A stretch of 64,000 nucleotides of DNA from Agrocybe praecox (taxonomy: Eukaryota; Basidiomycota; Agaricomycetes; Agaricales; Agrocybaceae). Every line of letters starts with the position of its first letter. The stretch's first letter is position 1. Below the pieces are notes generated by a model, which saw nothing but the letters and a program-made list of their open reading frames with translations, was not told where the DNA came from and made no database searches. The stretch is from contig OZ024841.1 in NCBI GenBank assembly GCA_964017145.1, positions 2,666,001-2,730,000 on the forward strand. The letters run 5' to 3'. This document shows positions 1-11,389 of this stretch, one piece after another. Both the position numbers and the translations under genes were made by a program.

Positions 1-1400
1 TTGATCATTGCCGAAGCGGAAAAGTCAGCAGGGCCCTTCAAGTCTTGTTCGCCTTGATGCTGTATGAATTGAAAATGTAAACATGTCAGCACAAGCAATT
101 TCACAATCAATCAGTCACAAATATTGTAGATAAGAATCGGTGGGCATCAAAAAAAAAAACGTGCGACGTAACTTGAGCTCATGGCCCAGTCGGTCCTCTA
201 TAATAAAAGCAAAGACAGAGAGAGAGATTATAATGACGGAGGAATAAAAAGAATTTAAAAAGAGGGCGGGTACGAAACTAGAATGGAGTTTACAAACCAA
301 AGATAATCGATAATGATTGATACGTCGACCGAGCATAGCACTCCCAACTCGTACACCTCTTTGAACAACCCATTCTTCCGCTAAGCATATCCCAACGGCG
401 ACGAGGCAGCGAGTTCAGGTGGTAAATTGTTAAAAATATCGCATGTTACGAGTCCCCGGGTGGAAGATTTCCTGCATTTTGTTATCCAATTCTGATCTGG
501 GGCCTGTGTTCGTCATATCAAAATGTGCTACGAAAGGACGAATTGGAGGGTAGGTTGATTGGCAAAAAAACGCGCCTTGGTTCTTTCCCTGTCCTATTTT
601 TGACAACTATTTGGCCTTATTGATCAACACATGTCCGAGACTCCGAGTATAGTCCGACTGCCTCTCGGAGTCGATTGACGCCTCATCGTGTTCAAAGATG
701 ACTCTCTTGTGGCAACGGTTTGGTCTGCACTATAGCATAATCTAAGTACCTTCGAAATATCAAACTAAATTTCTTAGTAATATGAGTGGTGGTCGGCAGT
801 CGTTGCAGCCTTTATCACGGAGGGTGTCGTGCTAATGCGGTGGTGGTAGAACTCGGAATTCGTCATCATTGCTTAGCTCGCTGTCGACCGACAGTAGTCA
901 TATGCGCACCTACATCTCTGCGCCGAGGAGAGGGGCAGAGTGAGGGCAGTGGTGGTGGTGGACACTGGAAGAAATTAGATTGATGTTCAAGGTTTGATTT
1001 CAACCCGAATCGGGTCGTTCCCACGCCGGGCCGACCGATAACCGCGTGCCGTCGAACACGATGATGGACTACACGAGGCGTAAATCGTAAAATAGATATC
1101 ATACGGGCTTATATAGTTAATAAAATCTTCCTTGAAAGAAAAAGGGATGGTCATACTATTAATTTTCTATGTACTGTCGTTGAAGGCAAAAGCAACCGGA
1201 GTATATAAGTTACATTGTTACCATATGGTCAATTTGATGCCATCACTGATGGGGGTCAACAAGGGTCAGAGAAAGTCGCAGAAAGACATCGATTAAAAGG
1301 ACTCGTTTTTACTTACGTAAAAGACTCGTAATTGTTCCGAATTAATGGCCTTGCTGAAAGTAAGGCTCCCCACGGTCAAAATTCACCATATATAGTAATC
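1..1400. other. Stretch with no recognisable gene
   Basis: Only short open frames are present and none resembles a known family. No terminal repeats or tandem arrays were seen. It may be intergenic DNA or old transposon debris next to the helicase remnant that follows. Confidence 0.4.
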
Positions 1401-1590
1401 GTATTTTCTGCTGCTTTGGAAACAAACAGCTACAAATACCTCACTAAGAAATTTACCCTCACTAAAGATTCGTATTTTCTGCTGCTTTAGAAACAAACAG
1501 CTACAAGCACCCCACTAAGGATTTTACCCTCACTAAGACTCGCATTTTCTGCTGCTTTGGAATCAAACAGCTACAAACACCTACGGATTT
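1401..1590. repeat. Short tandem repeat, about 71 bp x 3
   Basis: Three diverged copies begin near 1401, 1472 and 1542. Each carries the core TTTCTGCTGCTTTGGAAACA followed by a CAGCTACAA block, and the first two end in a TTTACCCTCACTAA block. The third copy is shortened. The array sits just downstream of the helicase remnant on its coding strand. Confidence 0.8.
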
Positions 1591-1718
1591 TGCCGCTTGC
1601 GGCTTCTTCTGCTACCTTTGCTTCAAACACCATTCACGTTTCCGTCTCTATATCTACACGTCTACGTGCAATTATGTTCCCAAAGGTGCGTTCGCTGTTT
1701 CTTTAATTGATGGTATTG

Positions 1719-2510
1719 TTACATAGCGCTGACTTTTGCCCACCACTTCTTAGTTTTTTCGTTCAACGTTTCTAGGCGTATCATATCTTTTCTCAGCTCC
1801 TCGGATGGGTGGTGTGGAAAAAGGTCTTCCTTAAAGTCCCTGAGTATACATATGGTATCTCGCCCCCGACTTCTCGAAAGGGCCCCGTATACCCCGAATG
1901 CCGAAAACGTTCCTGTGGGCGGCGGCGCTATGTCGATGATCACATACTCGATGCCCTGTGCTTTATAATCGGTAAATGTGTATCCCGCTGTCATTGCGTA
2001 CTGCCTTCTTATGACTTTATAGGTCCTTTTGTTTCTCCCGGTTACCGTGAATGAAACAGTAGAGGGACATATTGGAATGTGTTCCTCTGGAATGCCGTCG
2101 AATTTTATGTTTGTGTCTTGGTCGGGTTTGAAGAGAACCATTTGAAGTGGGTATTGCAGTCTGATAGACCCATCTTCTTTCAATGTACCCTCCCTTTCGT
2201 CCAATAATTTTTTTGTAATTGTTCCGCGCCCGCTTCCGTGGCCATATTGATCAACACCATGACCTTCATACCGATTGCCAGTGAAATCTGTCCTTTTAGC
2301 TTTCCCATTGATTTCTCAGGAGTTTGCGTGATCGCCAGCCTTGCCTCGAGATTCAACACTCCTTCTGGCGTCCCTTTTTCGATGTCCTCCGCTGCTACAA
2401 TGTATTGCCTGTTTCCAGTCTTCGTGCAGTGCTTTTTAACCGCCTCCTCGTTCCATTTGTCGCGAACAGAATGCTGAGGTGTTACAAGAATCGCGTCACT
2501 CCAACACCTT
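1719..2510 (-). pseudogene. PIF1/Helitron-type helicase, C-terminal remnant
   Basis: The minus strand encodes the C-terminal third of a PIF1-like DNA helicase of the type found in fungal Helitrons and related repeats. Visible blocks in order are RDKWNEEAVKKHC, then IGMKVMVLINMATEA, then a block ending ALSRSRGRDT. The reading frame breaks near 2207, between the MATEA block and RGTITKKLLDEREG, so at least one single-base shift is needed. The motif that normally reads TDYKAQGQT is TDYKAQG followed directly by IEYV, a loss of two codons. No upstream ATPase core (Walker A or B) is present before about 2510. Family assignment is from remembered motif order; that it is dead is read directly from the frameshift and truncation. 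It most likely marks an old Helitron or a broken host helicase-like gene. Confidence 0.75.
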
Positions 2511-2821
2511 TTTTAGCCCGCCTATTGTGCACAACACATCTGTCTTATAACAGTCAATTTTGCACAACTGATAACACTACTATCACAGTATATTGTGCAC
2601 AATTGTACCACTATCAGGTGACAGCAAGGCCTTATCGACGAAGGCGATCATTTATATCAAATAAAGTGGAAATCGTGTCACAAGAGAAGATAGGATACAA
2701 AGCATAAAAAATGAGATGGAAGGGATGCGCATAAGTCTGAGAGCAGAGAGCGAGGAAAAGTAGACGGCTCGTGTTGGTGCTCTTGGTGATGATAGTGATG
2801 TTGACGGGACGTAAACGTCTA

Positions 2822-2861
2822 TGGTGCCACATGACTAGTCACCGCATACTTTGTACAGCGG
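2822..2861. repeat. Left terminal inverted repeat of the Tc1/mariner element
   Basis: Matches the reverse complement of 3604-3643; the first 36 positions are identical, then one mismatch, then CGG shared. Confidence 0.93.
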
Positions 2862-3130
2862 CCAATTTGGCTGGCGAAAAAAAAACTAATCTAATTTTAT
2901 CGGTGTCAGGGATTGTTTGGAATGGATAGTAAAACAAAAACATGTGTTTCAACACATTTTCAACGATAATGGGACGCCCTTGAAGGAACCGGCACACTGC
3001 TACAGCTGCACATGCACGAAAATTCAGACACAAACAAGTTAAACTTTTCCTCGCCAATTGAATGCACCGACAACTCTTATGATACAAATTCAGACGGGGA
3101 GATACTAGACAGAAGTGCTGAAGTAACCCC

Positions 3131-3415
3131 TGTGAACTCAATTTTATTGAATACTTTTGGGGCGTGGTGAAACGCTATCTTCGAGAACAGTGTGATTATA
3201 CCTTCACAACACTCCAACAAAATATGCCAGTTGCACTGGCTTCGGTGAACTTGATGCTCATTCGGAGGTGGCAGAATAGGATGATGAGATGGATAGATGC
3301 GTATAAGGATGGATTGGCTGTAAAAGAAGCTCAGCTTCGAGTGCAATCCTACAGTTCAAAGAAATATACTTCCCATCGCCGGGTTCCGGAGTGCGTTGCA
3401 GCAGCATTTGATTAG
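3131..3415 (+). pseudogene. Tc1/mariner transposase, C-terminal fragment
   Basis: The plus strand reads CELNFIEYFWGVVKRYLRE and runs on to SSKKYTSHRRVPE before a stop. This is the end of the DDE domain of fungal IS630/Tc1-like transposases. The glutamate in NFIEYFWG sits where the third catalytic acidic residue (N-P-I-E in relatives) lies, with the usual proline changed to phenylalanine. The region upstream, 2860-3130, holds no matching frame for the first two catalytic aspartates, so most of the enzyme is deleted. It lies inside the element bounded at 2822-3643 and cannot encode an active transposase; mobilisation would need an enzyme from elsewhere. Confidence 0.85.
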
Positions 3416-3603
3416 ATTAGATAGTTAGATCTCTCTTATATGGAAGGCTTTACATAAGCCGGCCAATCTGAACTCGGGTCGATTTTATAACTCGCTCAGT
3501 TTTTATCGTATCGAAATTCTGTCTAGAGGATCGATTCATATTGACAAATGAAAGCTTTTGGCTAGAGGATTAAGAAATTTACCCATTTTTCGGACCCCCA
3601 TTT

Positions 3604-3643
3604 CCGTTGTACAAAGTATGCGGTGACTAGTCATGTGGCACCA
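3604..3643. repeat. Right terminal inverted repeat of the Tc1/mariner element
   Basis: Reverse complement of 2822-2861, ending in GTGGCACCA just before the duplicated TA. Confidence 0.93.
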
Positions 3644-4369
3644 TAGGCAAGAATAGGCAGCAGTCACGTCGATGGGGGATAGCAGAACAAGGAAAGAGAA
3701 GCCGCGATAGGGATGTCGGTGAAGTCGATGAGCGACAACAACGATGGAAAAAGCGAGGTTGACCGAAAAACCCGTCCCTTACTCCCCCCAAAGGACGAAG
3801 CCAAACGAAACTTCGACGACTGGCAGCAGGTATTCCCAACCGACCACTGCCTTCCATCTTCGTGCCTGGCTATGCAAAAAATGACTCCAATTGAACCTTG
3901 GAATATGACAGAGGAGACACCGACAACAGAAGTGAAGTTGCAACAGCGCCAGCCCTGAAGACACTGCGTTGGGAGTTCACGCGTAATTGATTTTCGAAAG
4001 GTGTGGGGAAGAGCGTTAATGCGCTTAGTGTTCGTGCTCCTGGCGGTGATGATAGCCATTATCTTGTTGATGGTAATGCGGACCACAGACGTAGGCAGGG
4101 AAGAGGAAGTTATAGAATACGTCAACGTACGCCAGTCGAACCTCGAAGTGGGCTGTGGGAGGTGACCAAGGAGATGGCAACACGGATTTGTTTTCGCCGG
4201 GGAGAAAGGGAGGAGGGCCGTGGCATCATGGATGCTTTTAATTGGCGGTGTTGGGGAACGTAGCGTTCAATTTGAAAGTACAAGCCCATATATCCAACCT
4301 AGATGAGTTGAAAGGTTAATTTACAATGCACGAACGTCCTAATTCCCAGCCAAACTCACGCTTTCCTCG

Positions 4370-4800
4370 CCAAAACCTCTTACACACCCGCCTCCTCAAG
4401 CCTTTCTTTCCAACGTCACTAACCCTCCTCAACTCATACCCCCAAGCGTTGGCCCACATCATCCTATAAACCGCCCAAAGCCAAAACACCGCCTATTCCC
4501 CCACCGCAATTGTCCAGTGCGATGAAATTTGTATACGGTCCCCTTCCCTCGGCGGGCCTCAACAGCGGGACGGCGAACAAAAAAAAACGCATTCTTTGCA
4601 CAAAAATGCCGCAGCAGCGAGAGCCGCGAGGCACGATAAGCGTCAACCAGGAGCGTCCTGTCAACGTGAATAAGTCCGGGGGTACTTGCGCTTGTGGCCT
4701 TGGAGGGCCTGAGACGGGTCGTTTTTGACGTTGAGACTTGGGCATGTGGGAGCAGAGCATTAAGACGACTCACGAGTTGATCAGGGGATGGAGGAGCGAA
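4370..4800 (-). pseudogene. Amino-acid permease 3' remnant, unit A1
   Basis: On the minus strand the block VPLLRPAEGRGPYTNF matches the final-transmembrane region of LAT-type (methionine-permease-like) transporters, where APLLPP..G...PY is usual. No continuous reading frame covers the unit, and the upstream permease helices are absent here. It is the first of nine such units in the window, all on this strand. The assignment rests on this C-terminal block and on better-preserved sister copies, mainly those near 11.4-12.5 kb and 37.4 kb. Confidence 0.5.
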
Positions 4801-5059
4801 ACACGGATCGAAAATAATTCATATGAATATTTTTGAACATTGAACGTTGAACCTCGAAGAGGGTATAGGAGGTAGCGAAAGCACCGGCGACAAGGAGACA
4901 CAGTATATGACTGCGCAGTACAGGTGGTGGCTACAATCAGGAGGACGAGGGGGACGAGATCATTGACGCTTTGAATTGCGGGTATTGGTAAACGTAGCGT
5001 TCACTTCGAGGGTGGCAGCCCAAACATCCAGCATGGATGAGTCGATGCACCATTCTTCC

Positions 5060-5720
5060 TTCCCCCAGGCCTCCTAAACATTCGCCTCCTCAAGCCGTCC
5101 TCTCCAGCTCACTGACCCACTACAACCTATACCCCCCAACGCTCGCGCAGACATTGGCCCAGATTGTCAAATAGATCGCCCGAAGCCCTCAAAAGCGGGA
5201 CTACCGGAGACGACCAACCAGAAGACATTCGCTAGTAGCACCAACGAGTGCCGCAGCCAGCAGAGCGACTCGCGAGTCAGGAGAAACGATAGAGGCCAAC
5301 AAGGGAGCAACGTGCCAATGGGAGTAAGCTTGGAGGGGCGGGTCATCGTTGAGGTAGAGTTGAAACTCGATCTTGAGTGAGCGAAGCGTGAAATTGTATT
5401 TTTCGAGGATGTCAGACGAGAGAAGAGAGCAAAAGAAGAGGGATGCGGGGAAGGGAGGACCGCTGAATTGTTGATGAGGCGAGAATGAGGACGACCAGGA
5501 AATCACAGACGTTCTTCGTAACAGTATTTGTGCGTTCGTGTTTGCATTTGGGCTTATCATGGTAGTTTTGGCGAGAGGCAAGCCCAAGCAAGTCGGAGGT
5601 AAGAAGAGGGACGCATAAACTGACGTTGATGTCGGAATTCAATGGAGAATAAGGAAGGGAAATTTGGGGTGAAGTTAATGAGGTTGTTGATGGCGGGTCG
5701 TGGGTCCAGACGACGAGGAA
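5060..5720 (-). pseudogene. Amino-acid permease 3' remnant, unit A2
   Basis: A second diverged unit lies directly beside A1. Shared DNA includes CCGCCTCCTCAAGCC near 5085 and near 4390. Minus-strand frames carry the block DSRVALLAAALVGATSECL, which aligns by position with the RGSRCCGIFVQ... stretch of A1. Frames are interrupted. It is paired with unit D2 (27,590-28,250), which has the same order of blocks. Confidence 0.4.
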
Positions 5721-5915
5721 GGCGCGTCAAATGTTAGAAGACGATTAAATACCATGGCACACTGACTATGCATAGTAAGTGTATCGAAGTGGTGGTCAAG
5801 AAACAAATGATAATCGATAACCGGTAACCTTCGACTCGACTTACCGGAGACCGGGCCGGCACCGCTCATGGCGATTCACTCACTCGACTCTTCACGAATT
5901 CCAAGTTAACAGTCG

Positions 5916-6860
5916 TTATCAATTGCGGCATATTTTCCTGGATTGAGTGTCGATTTACTGGGCGATGGTTATGAAAGGAAAAAAAATAACGAAATGGATT
6001 GTCGAAAAGTAGCAAGATAGCAGGTCGAGGTGGAGTCTATCAAATGGGTCGTTCGAAGGCAACTGATGTCCTTTGTATTCTGCCAGGTTTTGTGGCCACC
6101 GGGATTGGGTGAATACTAGCATATTAGTGGGCGGTGGGCGGTCAAGATCGAGGTATGTTGCCTAGATCCCTTATTCCTGCACACACGACCCATGATGATC
6201 AGTGGGTTTTCATTCATGTCATACCAGGCCGCATCGCGAATTGCGATAGATGAGTTGTACAGCGCGATAGACTGTACGGGCCTCACCTTCAACACGATGT
6301 ACGTTGAAGTCGAGGACAAGGCTTCACGCAAGAGTCAAGACCTCACCAGCACCACCAAGCTGAGAGCTGAGCGCTGAGCGCTGATGCGTGATGATAGTAC
6401 GCGGCATGAAGCTTTGAAGTGCTATGTTTTTGGCGTTGACCAAAGCACTCCTTTCCTTCAAAAGCCAACGATGAATTCGAATATGCTGACAGCTTGAGCG
6501 CGTCGGGATTACCATCCGCGGCGCTAGCATGCCATCGCTCCGAGTTGGAGCGCAATACGTCATAAGTTTCAGTTCATTTACAAATCGGGAAGTACTTAAT
6601 CCTTTTTTGGAAGTCACAAACGTCAGCCACGGGCGGAAAATGAAAAAGAGATGGGTATAAAAGGTGGGCCAGTCGGCTCATAGATCCCCATCCTCCTTTC
6701 TTTCCTTTTCTATACTAATAATCCCTACGCCCCATAGGACTTTATTCAATGAGTTCACCAGTCTGTGACGCGCACTATCGTCGCACAGAGTATGGTGAGC
6801 CGTTTATATTGTCATCAGGCCTGTGTCTGAGAGCCAATTAAATGCAGATATAGTGGGTGT
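5916..6860. other. Stretch with no recognisable gene
   Basis: Short open frames only. The 6192-6377 frame on the plus strand has no recognised motif. No repeat ends were identified. Confidence 0.35.
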
Positions 6861-7800
6861 TTTGATTCCTACGATTGGTCTCGATCCTTAGCGGGAACGG
6901 CATTGAGCTTGGATGATACCTCTGAGGTGGCGTAATCTTTTGTCCAGTCGCTCTCAATTAGTGAATCTTTGTTTTGAACGGCTGAATTGAGCGTGATTGC
7001 AGGATATTTCGGCCTTTTCTTTTTTTCTTTCTCCCTCTCTCCCCCCCCCTCTCTCTTTTCTCCCGAGAATCCTAAGTCCCTATTTTGAACCGCTGACAGG
7101 TTGGACTGGGATTTGGTCAAATTGAGCGCGATTCTCCTCCTCACGGACTTTGGTCCTCTATCTTTCTCTTTCCCCCCCTTTTCTTCTTCGAGTTGCATGC
7201 AAGAATCCTGGATCTTGGTTTTGAACTGCTTCTGGAGGCGGTTCGACCCTTCTATTTATTTCTGTTTTTCTCTTTCTCTCTTTAATGGACTCCGGTCCTT
7301 TCTTCTTGTTCTCTCGGTCTGTGTCTCTTTCTTTACTACTTCGTTTCTCAGTCACTCAAGAATCCTAAGTCCTAGGTTTGGGGCGCCAACAACTTGAACG
7401 ACCTAACTGGGACTTGATCGATTTGGAGGATATAGATGCAGTTCAATCCGTTTAAGATATATGTCGCTCTCGTGCAATTCGGTCTTCCATCTCGGTCTGC
7501 CTTTCTGTTTCTGCCTCTGTTTCTGTTACTCATCTTTTCACGCGTTCGATCGGGTCGAATCAACCGTTTCGATCCATTTGCATTCCTCCCCTTCTCCCCC
7601 TCTTTATTTCCGCCTCTTATTCCTCTCTTATTGACAGGGGCGAAATTATTTCCATTTAAATTTCGGCCATGTTCAAATCTACTCCAAAGACCAAAGACAC
7701 TTGTAGAACTTTCGAAGTTCCTTGTTTCTCTTCCTGTCGTTTATCTTTTTCTTCTTCACGGACTGCGGCGCCCGTCACGTCAAGCGGTACAAGCGCTATA
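6860..7800. repeat. Pyrimidine-rich degenerate repeat block
   Basis: Several blocks of C/T-rich DNA alternate with a short recurring motif AGAATCCTAAGTCC or close variants (near 7067, 7202 and 7360). Spacing is irregular, about 135-160 bp. The block gives long but low-complexity open frames rich in S, F and L on the plus strand and K, E and R on the minus strand; I treat these as artefacts of composition. Confidence 0.5.
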
Positions 7801-7989
7801 GCCAAGTGGTTACGGCGACAGTTTAGAAAGCTGTTCCTGGTGTTCTATAGTGGTCATAGCCAATACCTACACGAGTTTACTGAAATCAAAGTGGAGTTTT
7901 TTTGTACCAGGGGCGAGGCGAATGTTCCAAGCCCTAAGTCGGGAAATAAATCAATAACGTTCAACACAGGGAGAAAGAAAATGGACGGG

Positions 7990-8664
7990 AAGTATTTTAG
8001 ACACACCATAGGCGGCATAGAGAATGTCCATCTTCATCTCGGCGCCACGGGTGAGACTAGCAACGAAGCCATTTTCTTGGGCTACCTAAACGTTGATCAG
8101 TAAGACACATGAAAGAAAAGGCAAGTTACACACATACTTGAACAGAGGCCCCAGCACTATCAATCGCGTAGCTTATCACGAACAAAGGAAAGGGCGGAGC
8201 GGCACATTGTATGGCGTAGGCTACGATTTGCCAGAGGGAGCCAAAAACCAACAGTTTTCCGAACCCGAACTTGTCGGTGGCATATATGGTGATCAAAGCC
8301 CCTCCGATGGAACCTTGAGATAGTAGTAGTAGTGGTGTGAGGAACAAAAGAGAGAGAGAACTCACAACACAAGCAAGTATGAAAATCGTCGATACGACAG
8401 TAAATTTCACCTATCCTATTCAGCTTTTCGTGTCGAGTTCGCATTGTGAGGCCATCCACATACCCGATACACTTCCTAAATCCTCAGCAACAAAGGCCCA
8501 ATCGCCCCATCGTTCCACCCACCAAGCAAAAGCGTGAAGCACAGTTGGAAAATTACGACAGCCAAGTTTGTCGCGCTGATACACAGGTGGGTGAGTAAAG
8601 GGAAGCCACTTTGATGCCTTGCGTTTGTCGCGTCTAATATTTGTGACTTCCAAAAAAGGATCAT
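7990..8664 (-). pseudogene. MFS transporter N-terminal fragment
   Basis: Minus-strand exons encode the first helices of a major facilitator superfamily permease. In order: TLLLGGWNDGAIGPLLLRI (helix 1), FTVVSTIFILACV, then GGALITIYATDKFGFGKLLV with SLWQIVAYAIQ (8150-8318), and ENGFVASLTRGAEMKM (about 8010-8090). GT..AG introns separate them. A TAG stop at 8476-8478 interrupts exon 1 where relatives have a glutamine (RIQEVY), consistent with one C-to-T change. Nothing matching the later helices follows below 7990, so the gene is truncated. The substrate cannot be told; the order of motifs resembles the fucose-permease-like fungal MFS group. Confidence 0.75.
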
Positions 8665-9758
8665 GTACTTCCCAATTTGTGGATGTGCTTGAAACCTATG
8701 ACGTATTATGCTCCAGCGTTGAGCGATGCCGCGGATGGTAATCCCGACCTGACCTGTTCGCGCTCAAACTGTTGGCGAATTCGGTACTCTGTACTCTGAC
8801 TCAACGTACAACGTTCATCATTAAGTTTTGGGGCACGAAGAAATGCTTTGGTCACCGCCACAAAATAGGACTTCACCTTCTCATTATACGGCTAGTCACG
8901 AGCCTATGACTCTCCTACATGTACTATGGTTCGTCATCCATGCTCACAACAAATTACTATCTAGTATTTCTTGATTCGCCTGACGGGCAATTATCACACA
9001 TCCACACCAGCCTATTGTCGCGTACATATTGAAATAAACGGGGGCGGGTATTATTCGTGGCAAACGAACGAGGAATTTACATACGAAAACATGTAGTATA
9101 TATAATAAAATGGTTGTCATGTAAACAATAAGCCGGGTAAGCCAAGCAATTTACGGCGCTAGATTACCAACCAAGCGAGTAAAATCCAACAGTACAAGCC
9201 ACAAATATACTATACGGCCTACGGGGAGACATCCGTGACGTTCAGACAGAAATGTAATTTATCTATTTATTTGCGTGCCAGGAAACACACAGATTTCCTC
9301 AGATCATACGCTCTCACGGCGAAGTTCAATCAATTGGCAGAAGTAAAAGTCAAGCAGCGACACAATGTTCCAATTCAACATTGGCGGATTCTTCAGTAGT
9401 ATTGTTTTGAAACTTTACGATGTTTTCGTGACATAAAGCCAAGATCCCGGCGACCATGCTTCACACAGGTCTCTGGTTGATTAAAATTAAATCTGGTGCT
9501 CTGGTTGATCCACACCACCGCCACCGATCTTGGGCTATTTTGTATCTTGTATTGTAAGTGGAAATTAAAACTGGTTGTGCACAGAATGAACAGAAGAGAA
9601 AATCGTATTGCAAAAAAATGAATAACTACAAGTACATTGAACAATGGCGTTCCTTTTTTGTTGGCTGTGATCATGGAATGGGTACACCGGGGGATTTTGA
9701 CAATAGTACAAGGGAGAAGAGTGCGTGTATTGTGGATCCCACATCAAACTCAGCGAAT
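8665..9758. other. Stretch with no recognisable gene
   Basis: Upstream side of the MFS fragment. Short open frames without recognised motifs; no repeat boundaries seen. Confidence 0.35.
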
Positions 9759-10690
9759 TCACTCGTCCTTGTTGTTGAAGACCATAGATGTGTTCTTGAT
9801 AAGATTGACAATCGCCACACTGTTACATATCAACAAGTTAATAATTGTGTCATATCGCCTTGAGAAATCGAAATTCTCACTTACGAGTCGTTGTAGTCCG
9901 GAATGCCAGCCACCTGCTCAGAATCTGGTTGATCCTCAGCAAGGACCTAAAAAGTAAAGTGAGATTCTTGTTAAATGAAAAAAAAAAACCGATAAACAAA
10001 CTCACAAAGTAGGTGAAGAGTCGGGGAAATCATCGCGAAGATGCATAGGAATCTGCGTCTCGACGTCCTTGAGCTTCTTGGATGCAAAGGCCGGTTTCGC
10101 AAGAGCCTGTCCCTTGATATTGCTCGTCGACCAATAGAACGACGCCTCGAGCTGGATGTTGATATCATCCGAGGATGCGAACACGTAGTAGCCCTCCTTG
10201 GCACGCTTGAGCCTCATGATGTCGTCTGTCAATCCAGGCTCGGAGGTGAAGAATTCCGTGTTAGTGTTCTCCCCGTCGTTGTATGCCAGTTTGATTGCTT
10301 GATTGTATTTGGCACGAGATAACTATAACGGCGGCACGATGAACAATGATAATGTATCGAGAAGAGATGAAACTTGAGGGAATTTCCACTGGGATCTTCG
10401 CTTGAAAGGCGAGCAACCATCTTCTCGGGGCCAACTTCCGCATTTCTCGTGACACTGGGCTTGATAACACGCCCAGATTGCTCCTCGCTAATAGGACCCT
10501 TGATGATCTTGACAGCAGGGGGCACAGTTCCGCTAGAGAATTTAGGAAGAATGCGAGGTCCAGGAACCTACAGCGCATAAGTGAGTAATGGCAATCGTAC
10601 GAAAGGGAAAGGTAGGAGCACGATTACCTCAGTCAGACGCAAGGACACAGCCAAGTCGACCCAGGCGGTGTAAGCGGCTGCACAATCCCT
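9759..10690 (-). pseudogene. Unrecognised multi-exon gene remnant fused to a GH38 fragment
   Basis: Four to five minus-strand exon-like blocks are separated by short stretches with GTAAG/GTGAG-type starts and YAG ends (tentative exons 10,374-10,567; 10,006-10,322; 9,895-9,946; 9,759-9,819, plus a block from about 10,628). Readable pieces include PAVKIIKGPISEEQSGRVIK, GLTDDIMRLKRAKEGYYVF and AEDQPDSEQVAGIPDYND. I do not recognise the family. Frames of neighbouring blocks do not join cleanly with the splice sites I can find, so it is probably decayed. At about 10,680 it meets an alpha-mannosidase fragment in the same orientation, so the 5' part is missing. Confidence 0.4.
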
Positions 10691-10935
10691 GGTCCAGCTC
10701 CATTGGCGCAATGCATGATAGCATATCCTTCTTTACCATCGTCCGATCCCTGCATGATTTGAGATTTGAGACTAGGGCCAGCCTTTGCCAATGGCATCTT
10801 GGTGATGTCCCAACGAGGGAAAAATGTGACGTTGTATGCCACGATCTTACTGGACCCCGCAAGCGATTATGATCGGGTTGACGTGGTAAGAGGAACCGAG
10901 CCTAGGAAAAGAACTGGGAAAGCCTCGTCGAGGAG
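10680..10935 (-). pseudogene. GH38 alpha-mannosidase fragment, copy 1
   Basis: The minus strand reads SSKIVAYNVTFFPRWDITKM, then PLAKAGPSLKSQIMQ and GYAIMHCANGAGPG. This is the segment of vacuolar (Ams1-like) glycoside hydrolase family 38 enzymes between the catalytic domain and the C-terminal beta domain. The enzyme removes mannose from free and N-linked oligosaccharides in the vacuole. Only about 80 codons remain; no catalytic aspartates are present. It lies at the left edge of the duplicated unit that includes the first NLR gene, and copy 2 (19,845-20,868) preserves more of the gene. Confidence 0.7.
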
Positions 10936-11389
10936 CGCTTCACCGTCGCGCTGCGGCGATATGGCGTCAGATATGTATATGCCGATGAGACGGTTGGGCT
11001 GGTACTGGATGTCGATGAGGCACCACATACTGAAGATAGGGTTCGAAACCGGACAATGTGCATATGTATTATGCATCATCCGTCGTCCCCAAACCTGATC
11101 GCACATCCTTAGACCGTACACGTAGTAAACGCGGAGGAAGGGGAAGGACTCGGTATTGGCCAGTGACAATTGCGACGGCAACAGTAGGAGATGGAGCACC
11201 GAAGGCAGGTAGTAGATGCCAAGGATGACGAGAGATAGAGCGAATTAGGACTACGAACAAGTGCTAGCCCTCATACGTCTCGTCGCCGTCGTAAAAAAGA
11301 AAGGAAAACAGGGTGGTATGATTCTTTCATAAGATGACGACAAGATGGATGGATGGATGGTGGCCGATGCTGGTGAAGGGTGGACCTAA

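Larger units (their letters stand above)
2822..3643 (+). mobile_element. Tc1/mariner-type element with internal deletion
   Basis: An 822-bp element begins TGGTGCCACATGACTAGTC and ends with its reverse complement. The terminal inverted repeats are perfect for 36 bp and extend to about 40 bp with one mismatch. It is flanked by TA on both sides (2820-2821 and 3644-3645). The sister repeat near 26,141-26,160 reads straight across the same site with one TA, so both filled and empty sites are in the window. Inside is only the C-terminal end of a DDE transposase, so the element is too short to be autonomous. TIR identity suggests fairly recent movement. Confidence 0.93.
2700..5915. repeat. Segmental repeat copy A, interrupted by the mariner element
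   Basis: Matches copy D (about 26,040-28,375) almost end to end when the mariner element is removed. Shared blocks include the stretch with GTGAAGTCGATGAGCGAC near 3720 and 26,227, and the end block GACTTACCGGAG...CACGAATTCCAAGTTA near 5840-5910, which also ends a third copy near 31,930. Small open frames on both strands inside it are not conserved as proteins and look like remnants. Confidence 0.8.

Noticed and set aside
6869..7397. Lys/Glu/Arg-rich and Ser/Phe-rich frames on opposite strands
   Set aside because: Both arise from C/T-rich repeats; there is no domain and no codon pattern suggesting coding.
7785..7860. Possible tRNA-Ser-like sequence (GCTATAGCCAAGTGGTTACGG followed by a hairpin)
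   Set aside because: A box A-like stretch and a partial anticodon-arm-like hairpin are visible, but there is no matching T-arm (no GGTTCGAATCC-like box B) and the acceptor ends do not pair well. At most a tRNA-derived relic.
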